DNA from: Phymorhynchus buccinoides
Lineage: Eukaryota > Mollusca > Gastropoda > Neogastropoda > Raphitomidae
Assembly: GCA_017654935.2 (NCBI GenBank)
Contig: CM065684.1
Span: 63,973,094-64,037,093 of the forward strand
DNA length: 64,000 nucleotides
Direction: 5' to 3'
Shown here: positions 1 to 12,705 of the stretch, one piece after another
Layout of the letters: each line of letters begins with the position of its first letter
Numbering within the stretch: position 1 is the first letter of the stretch
Translations under genes and position numbers: made by a program
Notes under the pieces: generated by a model
Told to the model about the DNA's origin: nothing
Databases searched by the model: none
Seen by the model: the letters and a program-made list of their open reading frames with translations, nothing else

Positions 1-109
1 TGCATTCACAACACCCTCCTCCTCCTCAGAGCCTAATTCATGCAGCAATTCCATCGCTTTATTCACTCCGATGTTGCGGGTGAAGCGATTTCACCTAAGC
101 GCCGCCATG

Positions 110-255
110 GTGAAATAATAATAATAATAATAATTAACATTTATAGCGCCTAATCTTAAAAAAAGCCCTAAGCGCTTACAATAATAATTGAATAAACCAG
201 CAAGCAATATAAATAAATAAACAACAAAAATATATTATACACACACGCACGCGCG
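110..255 (-). repeat. 3' tail of a LINE (same family as the tail at 45700-45850)
   Basis: Read on the minus strand, this stretch matches the tail at 45710-45850: a 'gtgtataatatatttttgt' segment, 'ttgcttgctggtttattca', then 'gtaagcgcttagggct' and 'gattaggcgctataaat', ending in an ATT microsatellite. In the other copy this tail follows degenerate reverse-transcriptase C-terminal coding sequence. It is therefore a 5'-truncated, non-coding LINE relic. Confidence 0.7.
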
Positions 256-1400
256 AAACTAGTCTAATTCTTGGAAGTTCGACTAGGTTCACTCTAACCG
301 TTATAAAAACACTCCTAAGCGCTTGACAACGGTCTAAGGGAAGCAACTGCAAGAGAAGAGTGAACTTTCCTGAAACCATGACTTACCTCCCTTTTATCGT
401 AGCCGTCGTCAGTAAAAAGTAATAGTAAAATTTGTCGGATATGCGGATCCGATGTGACTTTAACATAGCGGAACAGCGTCAGAGAGCCGTCTCCGACTTG
501 ACTCGATTGAGTTAACTGATAGACATTGATTGTTTCTTTTTTTTTTAAAAGCAAGGTTTGGGCAGAGTTTGTTAGACTGTAAGTGAATGATTAAGATTGT
601 TCAAACAGGTCTAATCGCATTGCAACAAACATTTTCCACTGTGAACTGTTTGGATATCACTCAAAGAACATCCCATTAAATGTCATTGTTTCTCTTAAGT
701 AACTTTGAATGTTAAGGAAGCCTCTTATGGGTTGGGTTTGTTATTTGTTTTCCTTCATAAAGTTTTCGTTTCAGAAACTATTTTAAAATTGTTGTCCATC
801 AAAAAGATTTTATGGTGCAACTCTTAAAGAAAGTTGACAAAATGGAAAAACTGAAATGCACCTCTCTGACTCAGAAGTCTGCTTGGTTTTTGAGTATTTT
901 CTAGTTTATATTTTTGTTTGTTTGTTTGCTTTTTATAATGCTACATCTCCCCAACAAATTGACCCTTTTTAAAAAAATATTAACATGGAATTGCTCTAAA
1001 TAAATGGTGGTTTGCAATCTTTGAACTTTTTTTTTTTTTAATTTGGTGCTTTTTGAAAAGTAGCTTTAATTTTTATAATGCGTCACATTTCATGGAATAG
1101 ATTCTTTTTTGTTTTTAAAACATTGACAATAAATATGCAGAATCCGAAAAGACTTTGTAGAGACATGCATGTTCCAAGTGCTTTTGTGTGGGGGGTTTTC
1201 TCCCCTGGAGGTTTTGGGATGGGAAAATTGGCATCCATTGTTGTAGATTAAATTGATGGGTAATCGGATTTGGTAGTTTGTGTAAGGAGAGGATTTGGTA
1301 GTTTGTGTAAGGAGAACATTTTCGGGTGAAAGTGTTGTACTTGTATTCATATTTGGATGTTGATGTGACATAGAATCATGTAATCATTATCTGAACGTTT
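256..1400. other. Intergenic sequence, nothing recognised
   Basis: AT-rich sequence with short poly-T tracts and a doubled 'ggatttggtagtttgtgtaa' segment near 1264-1310. Open frames are short and show no recognisable domain, repeat family or splice-bounded coding pattern. Confidence 0.5.
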
Positions 1401-1426
1401 GTTTGTAAATTTCCCTTGTTCCTTTA

Positions 1427-1429
<3 letters not shown>

Positions 1430-1466
<37 letters not shown>

Positions 1467-1608
1467 TCTCCCTCCCTCCCTCCCTCCCCCCCCTCTCCCT
1501 CTCTCCTCCCTCCCTCCCTCCCTCCCTCCCTCCCTCCCTCCCTCCCTTTCTCTCTCTCTCTCTCTCTCCCTCTCTCCCTCTCTCTCCCCTCCCTCTCTCT
1601 CTCTCTCC
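1430..1608. repeat. CT / CCCT microsatellite
   Basis: Pure pyrimidine tract mixing (CT)n, (CCCT)n and C runs. The Ser/Leu/Pro and Arg/Glu frames it creates are artefacts of composition. Confidence 0.95.
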
Positions 1609-1645
1609 ATCTTTGATGTGTTTTCCCCTGCTCTCATGTGTCTTA

Positions 1646-3254
1646 GGGCCTGCACACATTAGGTCCGCAATCCACAAGTTCCGTACGGACACCCCATTCA
1701 CTTCCCATAAGCAATAAACTGGTCCACAATCCACAGGTTCCGTACGGACACCCCATTCACTTCCCATAAGCAATAAACTGGTCCACAATCCACAGGTTCC
1801 GTACGGACACCCCATTCACTTCCCATCAGCAATAAACTGGTCCACAATCCACAGGTTCCGTACGGACACCCCATTCACTTCCCATCAGCAATAAACTGGT
1901 CCACAATCCACAGGTTCCGTACGGACACCCCATTCACTTCCCATAAGCAATAAACTGGTCCACAATCCACAGGTTCCCTACGGACACCCCATTCACTTCC
2001 CATAAGCAATAAACTGGTCCACAATCCACAGGTTCCGTACGGACACCCCATTCACTTCCCATAAGCAATAAACTGGTCCACAATCCACAGGTTCCCTACG
2101 GACACCCCATTCACTTCCCATAAGCAATAAACTGGTCCACAATCCACAGGTTCCCTACGGACACCCCATTCACTTCCCATAAACAAAAAACTGGTCCACA
2201 AGTTCCCTACGGACACCCCATTCACTTCCCATAAGCAATAAACTGGTCCACAATCCACAGGTTCCCTACGGACACCCCATTCACTTCCCATAAGCAATAA
2301 ACTGGTCCACAAGTTCCCTACGGACACCCCATTCACTTCCCATAAGCAATAAACTGGTCCACAATCCACAGGTTCCCTACGGACACCCCATTCACTTCCC
2401 ATAAGCAATAAACTGGTCCACAAGTTCCCTACGGACACCCCATTCACTTCCCATAAGCAATAAACTGGTCCACAATCCACAGGTTCCCTACGGACACCCC
2501 ATTCACTTCCCATAAGCAATAAACTGGTCCACAATCCACAGGTTCCCTACGGACACCCCATTCACTTCCCATAAGCAATAAACTGGTCCACAATCCACAG
2601 GTTCCCTACGGACACCCCATTCACTTCCCATAAGCAATAAACTGGTCCACAATCCACAGGTTCCCTACGGACACCCCATTCACTTCCCATAAGCAATAAA
2701 CTGGTCCACAATCCACAGGTTCCCTACGGACACCCCATTCACTTCCCATAAGCAATAAACTGGTCCACAATCCACAGGTTCCCTACGGACACCCCATTCA
2801 CTTCCCATAAGCAATAAACTGGTCCACAATCCACAGGTTCCCTACGGACACCCCATTCACTTCCCATAAGCAATAAACTGGTCCACAATCCACAGGTTCC
2901 CTACGGACACCCCATTCACTTCCCATAAGCAATAAACTGGTCCACAATCCACAGGTTCCCTACGGACACCCCATTCACTTCCCATAAGCAATAAACTGGT
3001 CCACAAGTTCCCTACGGACACCCCATTCACTTCCCATAAGCAATAAACTGGTCCACAAGTTCCCTACGGACACCCCATTCACTTCCCATAAGCAATAAAC
3101 TGGTCCACAATCCACAGGTTCCCTACGGACACCCCATTCACTTCCCATCAGCAATAAACTGGTCCACAATCCCATCCGCTTATTTCTGACATAAGTGAAC
3201 GGGGCTTCTGTATGGAACTTGCGGATTGTGGATCTTATCATGTGCACAGGCCCT
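1646..3254. mobile_element. TIR element with an internal 59-bp minisatellite
   Basis: Left end: 'TA GGGCCTGCACACAT...', followed by 'ccgcaatccacaagttcc'. The right end (3185-3254), read in reverse, gives 'GGGCCTGTGCACATGAT', then 'ccacaatccgcaagttcc' and 'ttcacttatg'. The two ends are imperfect terminal inverted repeats of roughly 60 bp, flanked on both sides by TA, as expected for a TA target duplication. No transposase is present, so it is non-autonomous (MITE-like). Nearly all its length is the tandem array at 1664-3172. Confidence 0.75.
1664..3172. repeat. 59-bp minisatellite, about 26 copies, with 52-bp variants
   Basis: Unit of 59 bp running from 'ggtccacaatccacaggttc' through 'ggacaccccattcacttccc' to 'ataagcaataaact'. 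Variants: CCGTACGG or CCCTACGG; 'cataag' or 'catcag'; and a 52-bp form lacking 7 bp ('cacaagttcc'), most frequent around 2200-2430 and 3000-3060. The left copies carry CCGTACGG and the right ones CCCTACGG, showing directional spread of variants. The frames open on the minus strand are repeat artefacts. Confidence 0.95.
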
Positions 3255-3259
3255 AATCC

Positions 3260-4780
3260 CTCCCACATTTTCTGCCTGCCCCTTCTCCCTGTATGTCATT
3301 TCTGATGTTATGCGCATTTGCAATGATCTCATGTCTTTTTTTGTAAGTGTGAATAACCTGTGTTGGTAGAGGGACATTTTGTAGATATAGCAATAAAATG
3401 TATCCTAAGATTTTGCCTCTGTTGCTGAAGGGCTGTCTTTACAAGGATTTTTTTTCTTTTTTAAATATCATGATGTAATTTAAGGAATGTCCCTTAAACA
3501 AATGTATTTTTGATTACATGTGTCATACATTGTTGGATTGCGAAGCGATATATTCAGAGCTGTTGTGAGCCTTGCAATCCATCAGCAGAAATATTGAAAG
3601 GTCTTGTAAATAGACAAAGGGATATCATTCCCAGTTTAAAGCTCTTGTAAATATTGCAATATAAATGAAGGATTACTTTTTTTTAAGTTGTAAAATAAGC
3701 AGAAGACCGTTTCATTCAGTTACATACAAATTGAGATGAAGAACTGTATACAAAAGCTCTTTTGAACGTTACAATATATTTGAAAGGACAGTCTTAAAAA
3801 CATGTCATGTAAATATCGCAATATACTCGTAGGAATAGCATATAAAACTTGTGAATATTGCAGTATTTTGTGAAGGGATGTCCAAGAAATACTCCTGGTA
3901 AGTATTATTGCCATATATCTGTAGAATACTCCTAAAAGGCTCGTAAATATTGCAGATGTGAGAGGATTGGTGATACAAAATAATTGTAATATGTGAAAAT
4001 GTATGCATATAGCTATTGATGTATTTTGAATGTCAATATTACTGTACCTTGATGGTCAGTCGTATCAGATTGTAACCTATAGACAGCAGAGGAAGCAATA
4101 GCTAGTCCAAAACGGTGGGCCGGAATTTGTTTATGGAGAAGTATGCCTAGCCGAATATGAATGCGTAATCTGTAAACCCAACAGACGTTTAGCCCCTTCC
4201 CTGCCTGGCCCCGTGTCTACTGCCCAGTGTGTGATGTCAGTGATGACGTCATAGCCCTGGAAGGCTGGGTTTTGTTTTAGACAAGTCAGGAAACATGTAT
4301 CTCTAGACCATTTCTTCAGTTTGAGTCTAACACATCTTTCTTTTTCATTATGCAATAATAAAGAAGATAGTTTCTCAAGCTTTCTCCGGCAGTGAAGGGG
4401 TTAAGCAGTCAGTACAGTATTGGGGTTTGTCCACAAACACTAAGAAATCCCTAAGGCTGCACCACTGAGAGCTGTTGCTCTCTCTTCTAGTTTACGGGTC
4501 AATATCCTTCATAAAAGACAAAGCTGGGAAAAAATCTCATTGCTGTGAGAAAAAGAAAAATGAAAACTTGTACGGAGGGTACAGATCTGTGGTTTTGTGC
4601 ATTTAAATTACAAATCGCAGCTTTAAGTGTCCTGGGTGTAAATTATCTGTGGTGTGTGCATCCCAAGCCTCATGTAGTCAACCTAGTGATGACAGTATTG
4701 CCAAAGTTGTATCCAGTACTGTGTGTGAGTGTGTCTGTCACTCTGTGTGTGTGTGTGTCTTTCCTGTAGAGCAACCACAG
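3260..4780. other. Intergenic sequence, nothing recognised
   Basis: AT-rich, with scattered 'gtaaatattgcaatat' repeats between 3600 and 3960 that look like a decayed repeat of about 60-100 bp. No coding region or RNA gene could be supported. Confidence 0.5.
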
Positions 4781-4784
4781 TCAC

Positions 4785-5515
4785 TTCTGACTATTCTGTC
4801 GCTGTAACTTTAGGGGAATCTGCGGAAATGCACACTGAGGTACTACTGAGAAGAAGAACAAAAAATTGACAGTAGAAGAAGAGGACAGAAAGCCTGGCCC
4901 AGCCAGCCAGGTTCCGCTAATCGGCCCCTAACGTGATGCCGCGCCAAGCGAGAGAATGACCCAGCCAGCCAGGTTCCGCTAATCGGGCCCCAACGTGTGC
5001 CGCGCCACTGGGAAAAAGAGGGGGGAAAAAAAAAGAAAAAAAAAGAGAGAGAGGTGGGGTGGGGTAAAGTTATTGTGATTTGGAGACCCAGGACACGAAG
5101 GTGCCCAAGGTCCCCGCCTCAACAGCCTGCTCCGGGAGGTTGTTCCATGCCTTGATGGTGCGTGGCAGGAAACTGGCCTGTCTGTATTGTGTGCGGCAGT
5201 AGATCTGGGCCAGCTGCTTGGTGTGGGAGGTTGTTCCATACCTTGATGGTGCGTGGCAGGAAACTGGCCTGTCTGTATTGTGTGCGGCAGTAGATCTGGG
5301 CCAGCTGCTTGGTGTGGGCTCGACGCTGGCGTTGTGGTGCCGGGGTCAGTTTGTCTTTCATGGTCTTCATGGAAACGAGTTCGTGATGGAGTTTATACAT
5401 CATGACAACTCTTGCTGTTTCTCTTCTTTGTTGTAGTGAGGGCCACTTCAGTTGCTCGAGCATAGATGACACGCTTGATGTGTTTCTGAAGCGGCGAAGT
5501 ACGAATCTTGCAATC
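4785..5515 (-). pseudogene. LINE family D 3' end (RT C-terminus plus 3' UTR)
   Basis: On the minus strand, 5515 to about 5070 encodes the region after the reverse-transcriptase domain ('MLEQLKWPSLQQRRETAR', 'CRTQYRQASFLPRTIK', 'WNNLP') and closes in a stop after 'SWVSKSQ'. The 3' UTR (about 5070-4785) carries two copies of a ~64-bp 'ccagccagccaggttccgct' unit. The same coding end and UTR occur on + at 51800-52330 and, damaged, at 45170-46300. A 91-bp coding segment is duplicated in tandem (5134-5224 and 5225-5315). 5'-truncated and inactive. Confidence 0.8.
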
Positions 5516-6160
5516 TTGTGTGTGTGTGTACATGTGCATGCATTTTTGCATGTGTATGTGTCTCTGTGTGTTTGAGTGTTAAAACAGCTTTTTTGGCAAT
5601 TGTGTATAAAAAGTGTTCTATGAATTTGAAGTTCTTGTTTCTTATGCTTTAATTTTGAATGCTGAATAAACCATAGAAAATGTGCTACTAAAACAATGAT
5701 ATTACTGTAACTGGAACTATGAGGATATGACATGTGTATTGTGCACCTTATCAGGTTTAAGCCTTACATGTCTCATAGGTGGATGAAGCTTTTTCCAGCT
5801 AGGACTTAAAGCTGACACCCTTCCAGTCAGATGTTAAGAATTATTTATTAAAAGGTGTGCCTTGATTATATGTGTGTGTGCCTTGATACTGGAAATCTGG
5901 TTAGTTAAGACAGATATCATGTGTTATTGAGCCACAGACCACATTATTGTAAGATTTTGAATATAGCAGTGAGCTAACAAGTTTTTTTGTTTGTTTTTAA
6001 TTTAGTCAGCAATCAATACCATTGTAATCAATAAATAAATCATGTATAAAAGTGAAACACTAGCTGTGTTTTCAAGAAATTGCTGGCATTATATACGCAT
6101 GCTGAAGCAGCATTTGCAGGCTTCCATGCACACACGCACACATGCATCCACCCACCCATC

Positions 6161-6164
<4 letters not shown>

Positions 6165-6238
<74 letters not shown>
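6165..6238. repeat. (CA)n microsatellite
   Basis: About 37 uninterrupted CA units. The Thr/His and Cys/Val frames over it are artefacts. Confidence 0.95.
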
Positions 6239-6240
<2 letters not shown>

Positions 6241-6339
6241 AAATAAGGATCTAACTCGGACTGAACATACAACATCTCTTGGGGAAAATATTTTCCATAA
6301 CATATTTCAACTAAGTAAAATAAAATATTTACTAGATAC

Positions 6340-7165
6340 TCATTTGCGTAAGTTATTTTTTAGTGGGCATATTCTTTCAATGATTGACTATGCATCTAAT
6401 GTATGGGACAAACTGCAGTGATACCAAATTGAAACTAATCAACCGTGTGTATAAAAAAAAAGCTGTCAAATTGATTTTGTTAAAATCTAGCTCACTGACT
6501 ATCAATGATTATAAAGAATTAAACTTATTAACATTACATGACAGACTGTTGTTCAATAAAGCGCTACTTATGCACAATGTCATAAACGGAAATGCTCCAA
6601 AAAACCCTTATAGATTCATTTTAAGTAAATGCTCACAGACATAATCATTTGTTATCTTTTCCTAGACCTAGAAATAACCTTTACAAATCTAGTTTCCTAC
6701 ACTCTGATGGAACCTTGTGGAACAGCCTGCCTGCTACTCTAAAGAAAAAAAAAAACAAGAACTATTTCAAGACAAGGCTCAAACTGCATCGTTCGAATAG
6801 GCAACAGTTGAATATGTAATGGTTATCCTAAAATTGGTTTTAATGTCTGCTAGCCCCGTCCCCGCCCATAGATAAAACAGTACATAGTGTGAGAGTTTAA
6901 AGCTGTACGTGTATAATGTATCTGTGCGTATAACCCATTGTGCCCCCTTTTTTCATTTTAATATGTGGCACACTCTGTTGATATTGTATTGCTTTTTCAT
7001 AAGCTTTCTCTTTGTTACTGTGAATATTTAGATGCTCTTTTTTTATTCTTTTCCCCCTATGTTCTTAATCAGTATGGTTTATGTTTTGTGCATGTATGTT
7101 TGGTTTATGTTCATGTTTATAGATGGCTTGATGAAAAAAGCTTACTCAATGTCCATCTTTAAATA
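6340..7165 (+). pseudogene. 5'-truncated LINE 3' end, Jockey/I-like
   Basis: The + strand frame at 6384-6644 reads 'VYKKKAVKLILLKSSSLT' and 'LNLLTLHDRLLFNKALLM'. After a stop it is continued by 'NNLYKSSFLHSDGTLWNSLP' and 'FKTRLKLHRSN' (about 6660-6810). This ordering is typical of the segment after the RT domain in Jockey/I-type LINEs. An A-rich block interrupts it near 6740, and the tail ends 'aaataaaattttgac' before a CA repeat. 5'-truncated, with stops. Confidence 0.65.
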
Positions 7166-7169
7166 AAAT

Positions 7170-9050
<1,881 letters not shown>

Positions 9051-9054
9051 AATT

Positions 9055-9264
9055 AGAGGGAACTGTTCACAGTTTTTCCGAGTGCCTGGTTTGTGTCAGG
9101 TCAAACCTGCATTTTTCTTCTTCACATTCAACATAGGAAAGTAGGGCACTGGATCACAAGTCAGACTCACTGAATAGAAACAGCAACATGTAAAAATAAA
9201 ACCAAAAACACAAAGATGGGATGATAAAACGAATTTTATAACAGTTTCACTCAGTAAAAATGTA
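9055..9264 (+). repeat. Left arm of a ~210-bp inverted repeat
   Basis: Runs from 'agagggaactgttcacag' to 'ctcagtaaaaatgtag'. The same sequence, reversed and nearly identical, lies at 11815-12025. Together the arms bound about 2.55 kb. The similarity stops abruptly at both ends. Confidence 0.9.
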
Positions 9265-9428
9265 GAAAACAAATGAAATATGATGTGTGTAACTTGTGAA
9301 TTTAAAGTAGAGCTGGTGTAGGCTATGTATTCAAACAATGGAAGAATGGATAATAATAGAAGTGTGTGTGCGTGCGCACGCACAGTGTGTGTGTGTGTGT
9401 GTGTGGGTGTGGGGGTTATGTGTATAGT

Positions 9429-9622
9429 GTCTATGTACAGACTATGTGTGTCTGTATGTTAATGTGATCACTTTTGGTCTATGTACAGACTATGTGTGTC
9501 TGTATGTTAATGTGATCACTTTTGGTCTATGTACAGACTATGTGTGTCTGTATGTTAATGTGATCACTTTGGGTCTATGTACAGACTATGTGTGTCTGTA
9601 TGCTAATGTGATCACTTTTGTT
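9429..9622 (+). repeat. 48-bp tandem repeat, four copies
   Basis: Unit of 48 bp containing 'gtctatgtacagactatgtg' and ending 'gtgatcacttttg'. The first three copies differ by single bases; the last has 'gctaatg' and decays into 'tttttactttg'. Because 48 is divisible by 3, one frame stays open through it, but nothing supports coding. Confidence 0.9.
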
Positions 9623-9765
9623 TTTACTTTGTTGGTTGTGTGTCTGCGTTCGTGAAAGAGAGAGACACAGACAAACAGGGACAGACTGAGATGTGGAGAC
9701 AAACCTACAAACAGGTAGAGAAAATACAGACTCTCTCTCTCTCTCTTGCGATCAATCTGGCAGTG

Positions 9766-9985
9766 CTATGGTCTCAGTCCACTGGACAGCGCGGCCAGGT
9801 CTTCTGCCGTTTCCCACAGCTTGCTGGCGGTTGGCACCTCCTGCAGCCAGATCTGCTCCCTCCGCACCGCCAACAAGGGACAGTCCTGGAGGACATGGTA
9901 AACTGTCTGTTCCGCCCCACAGTCACAGGAGCCTGATGGGGTGACGCCAATACGCTTCAGGTGGGCACGTAAAAATACAAACGAG
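9766..9985 (-). pseudogene. LINE ORF2 C-terminal zinc-knuckle fragment
   Basis: On the minus strand about 70 codons read 'LRAHLKRIGVTPSGSCDCG', 'AEQTVYHVLQDCPLLAVRRE', then 'WETAEDLAALSSGLRP' and a stop. The His-Cys-Cys-His-Cys spacing (H, then CxC, then H, then C-P) is the C-terminal motif following the RT domain of many Jockey/RTE-type LINEs ('..HL.RIG...S..C.CG...QT..H.L..CP'). It is GC-rich relative to its surroundings and lies inside the 9055-12025 inverted-repeat segment. Confidence 0.7.
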
Positions 9986-10268
9986 AGGGCTATAAACTAC
10001 ACACGAACACATTAAAAACAATTACATTATGTTCATGTGCCTATGTTTTTGACAGGGTAAAAAATGAGATAACTACTGGTAAACATTATAAGTATCGCAT
10101 ACCCAATACCAGCTACTTCTCGGTCATACAGCTTGCCTTTGACATTGGCAATATTAGCAGTGGGCCCTTGTTCAAGATTGTTTGTAGTTGAAATAACGCT
10201 ACTACTGTGTATTGGTAAGTAGGCCTAGGCCTATTGTAGTGTGTGTGTGTGTGTGCGTGTGCGTGCGT

Positions 10269-10305
<37 letters not shown>

Positions 10306-10540
10306 CAAGATATGAGACACATGTGTTCAAGTTGGGGCATGCATACATGTGCATGCGCATGTAAGGAAGGATATATGCATTTATGAACATTAGTGTTGGC
10401 CTGTTAGGCCGAGTTGATAGCGTCAGTTTTGGCTGTCTCTGTGTACGTTTGTATTTGTGAGCTCCCCCCACATTTTCACACCTGTCTTTCTTACCAAACA
10501 TGAAGCTGTATCTTATCAACTTTTGGAGCTAATTATCAAG

Positions 10541-11081
10541 ATGTGCCACCCCCCCTACATTTCTCGGTTAATTGTATTTTTCCGTTATTGCCTTTCTTAC
10601 CATACATAAAGCCGTATTTTAGGAACATTTTCACCAAATTATCTTTTTGGAATACTAACCCTAACCCTAGCGAGCGAAAATGGAGTTTTACGTCCTCTCG
10701 GTCTGAAACAGACACATATGGGACATTTGTAAATACAAATATGGTGGGAACAATACTGGAGGCAATGCCCGGAGGCAGTACGAAACCAGTAAAGTCCCGA
10801 TTTTTTTATTAATACAAGCTTATGCTTTAAAAAAAACAGGTGCCCTAACCCTAGCCCTACCCCCCACCCTATAAGACGGAAACACGCAACGAACCACAAC
10901 TGTGACAAAACGCGGTGTACTGCAGTACATAGTGGGGGGTAGGTTTAGGGCTAGGGTTAGGGCTAGGGTTAGTATTCCAAAAAGGTTATTAGCTAAACAT
11001 GTTCCTAAAATACAGCTTTATGTATGGTAAGAAAGGCTACGGAAAAATAGAATTAACCGAGAAATGCAGGGGGGGGGGGCA
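10541..11081. mobile_element. Palindromic element P2 (copy 1) with telomere-like core motifs
   Basis: Left end 'ccccccctacatttctcggttaatt'-type sequence and right end 'aattaaccgagaaatgcagggggg' are inverted repeats; further inverted pairs include 'cttaccatacataaag' with 'ctttatgtatggtaag' and 'ttggaatactaaccctaacc' with 'ggttagtattccaa'. Copy 2 lies at 59988-60347. Copy 1 carries about 185 extra bp in the left half (near 10671-10855). No coding capacity. Terminal bases and target duplication could not be fixed because the ends sit in C/G runs. Confidence 0.75.
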
Positions 11082-11117
11082 CATCTTTACCTTTACCGAC
11101 CCCCCCCCCCACCCACC

Positions 11118-11118
<1 letters not shown>

Positions 11119-11198
<80 letters not shown>
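11119..11198. repeat. Poly-C tract, 80 bp
   Basis: Eighty uninterrupted C residues preceded by broken C runs from 11101. It lies just outside the right end of palindromic element P2. Confidence 0.95.
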
Positions 11199-11199
11199 T

Positions 11200-11440
11200 T
11201 ATGTACGTAGTGCAGTAGACACAACAGAGCATTTGTCACAGTCCTGGTTCATTGCGTTTTTTCCGTCTTGCCTTTATCTTCTACTATTAAATGCATGTGT
11301 TTAATTATGTAAATGGATGAAAATTAGTGTTAAATATAGCAAACGATAGAGGATAAAGTACTCAATCTGCAGTAAGGAAGGCAAGATTGAAAAAATGGAA
11401 AGAACCGAGAAATGGAGGGGGGGGGGGGGGGGGTGCATTT
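11200..11440. repeat. Degenerate inverted-repeat element related to P2
   Basis: 'tttttccgtcttgccttt' near 11257-11275 pairs with 'aaggcaagattgaaaaaatg' near 11376. The right end 'aaccgagaaatggagggggg' matches the P2 terminus. The telomere-like motif is absent, so this is a diverged relative or a different subfamily. Confidence 0.5.
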
Positions 11441-11814
11441 GCTCCTTGCCTTATAAAAAAAATTTCTATTCCGTCGTTTCAGGCTTGGACGATTAGTAAT
11501 GTATTGATTTGTTTAGCGTTCTATGACCTTTCTGCATGTTTAGGATTATGATTAGGAATAGGGACGAAAATAATATAGCCGTTAGGTTTTCAAAGTCCCA
11601 TCTACATCGCGGCCGCCAAGCCCACACTCAACCGGGACCGTGGGAGACACACCTTGCCCGCGGCTTAAGTATATTCGTCCCTGGTTCAGTCATGCGCCGT
11701 GGGTGCAGCCTTGAGCTGTACTCACGATCGTATGCACTGCTGATCCGCCAGTGGCCTCTCAGCAGACGACGCTGACGAAGGGAGCGTGACGCCCCCGAAA
11801 GCTCTGAGGTGAGC

Positions 11815-12025
11815 CTACATTTTTACTGAGTGAAACTGTTATAAGATTCGTTTTATCACCCCATCTTTGTGTTTTTGGTTTTATTTGTACATGTTGCTGT
11901 TCCTATTCAGTGAGTCTGACTTGTGATCCAGTGCCCTACTTTCCTATGTTGAATGTGAAGAAGAAAATGCAGGTTTGACCTGACACAAACCAGGCACTCG
12001 GAAAAACTGTGAACAGTTCCCTCTC
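11815..12025 (-). repeat. Right arm of a ~210-bp inverted repeat
   Basis: Reverse complement of 9055-9264, from 'ctacatttttactgagtg' to 'ctgtgaacagttccctct'. Its inner edge abuts an unusual GC-rich stretch (11590-11812) containing a NotI site and the repeat-like 'gctgacgaagggagcgtgac'. Confidence 0.9.
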
Positions 12026-12033
12026 TTCCCCCT

Positions 12034-12246
12034 GTCGCATGAAAATAGGTAGCTCGTAAAAATAAGTAGCTCGCTACCTATGACAGTGTGTATTTGCGAC
12101 ATTGAGCATGAACCACAAATTTCACTTTTTTCTAGGGATAGGGTTAGGGTTAGGGTTAGTTAAATGGTTAAAGTACAGAAAAAGTGAAATTTGTGGTTGT
12201 CGCAAATACAGACTCTCATAATAGCGAGCTACCTATTTTCATGCGA
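12034..12246. mobile_element. Palindromic element P1 (copy 1) with TTAGGG-like core
   Basis: Termini 'gtcgcatgaaaataggtagc' and 'gctacctattttcatgcgac' are perfect inverted repeats, and 'aaccacaaatttcacttttt' pairs with 'aaaaagtgaaatttgtggtt'. The asymmetric centre holds 'ggatagggttagggttaggg'. A second copy in opposite orientation at 42350-42588 keeps the same centre. About 213 bp, no coding. Confidence 0.85.
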
Positions 12247-12286
12247 CACCCCCCACCTCTCTCTATATATACATATACCCGAGTCT

Positions 12287-12328
12287 CTCTCTCTCTCTCT
12301 CTACCCGAGTCTCTCTCTCTCTCTCTCT

Positions 12329-12420
<92 letters not shown>
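12287..12420. repeat. (CT)n microsatellite with 'tacccgag' punctuation
   Basis: Long CT tracts interrupted three times by 'ctctacccgagtctct'. Lies in the presumed 5'-UTR intron or promoter region of the esterase gene. Confidence 0.9.
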
Positions 12421-12421
<1 letters not shown>

Positions 12422-12520
12422 CCGAGTCTCTCTGCTCTCTCTCTGTTTCAGTCTTTCTTTGTCTGTATCTCTCTGTCTCCCTTTCTCAATCTCTGTTTCT
12501 GTCTCATCATTATTGTCTGG

Positions 12521-12663
<143 letters not shown>

Positions 12664-12705
12664 TCCTGCATCCCCTCTTTCTCTTTGCAGAAAACCTCAG
12701 CAAAG

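Noticed and set aside
2052..3268. 160- and 97-codon minus-strand repeat proteins ('LLLMGSEWGVRREPVDCG')
   Set aside because: Produced by 59+52-bp units of the minisatellite; frame closes wherever the unit order changes.
4131..4355. 74-codon minus-strand frame
   Set aside because: No recognisable family; length within chance expectation.
12135..12161. Former telomere or chromosome-fusion point (TTAGGG units)
   Set aside because: Only about three units, embedded in a dispersed palindromic element present twice.
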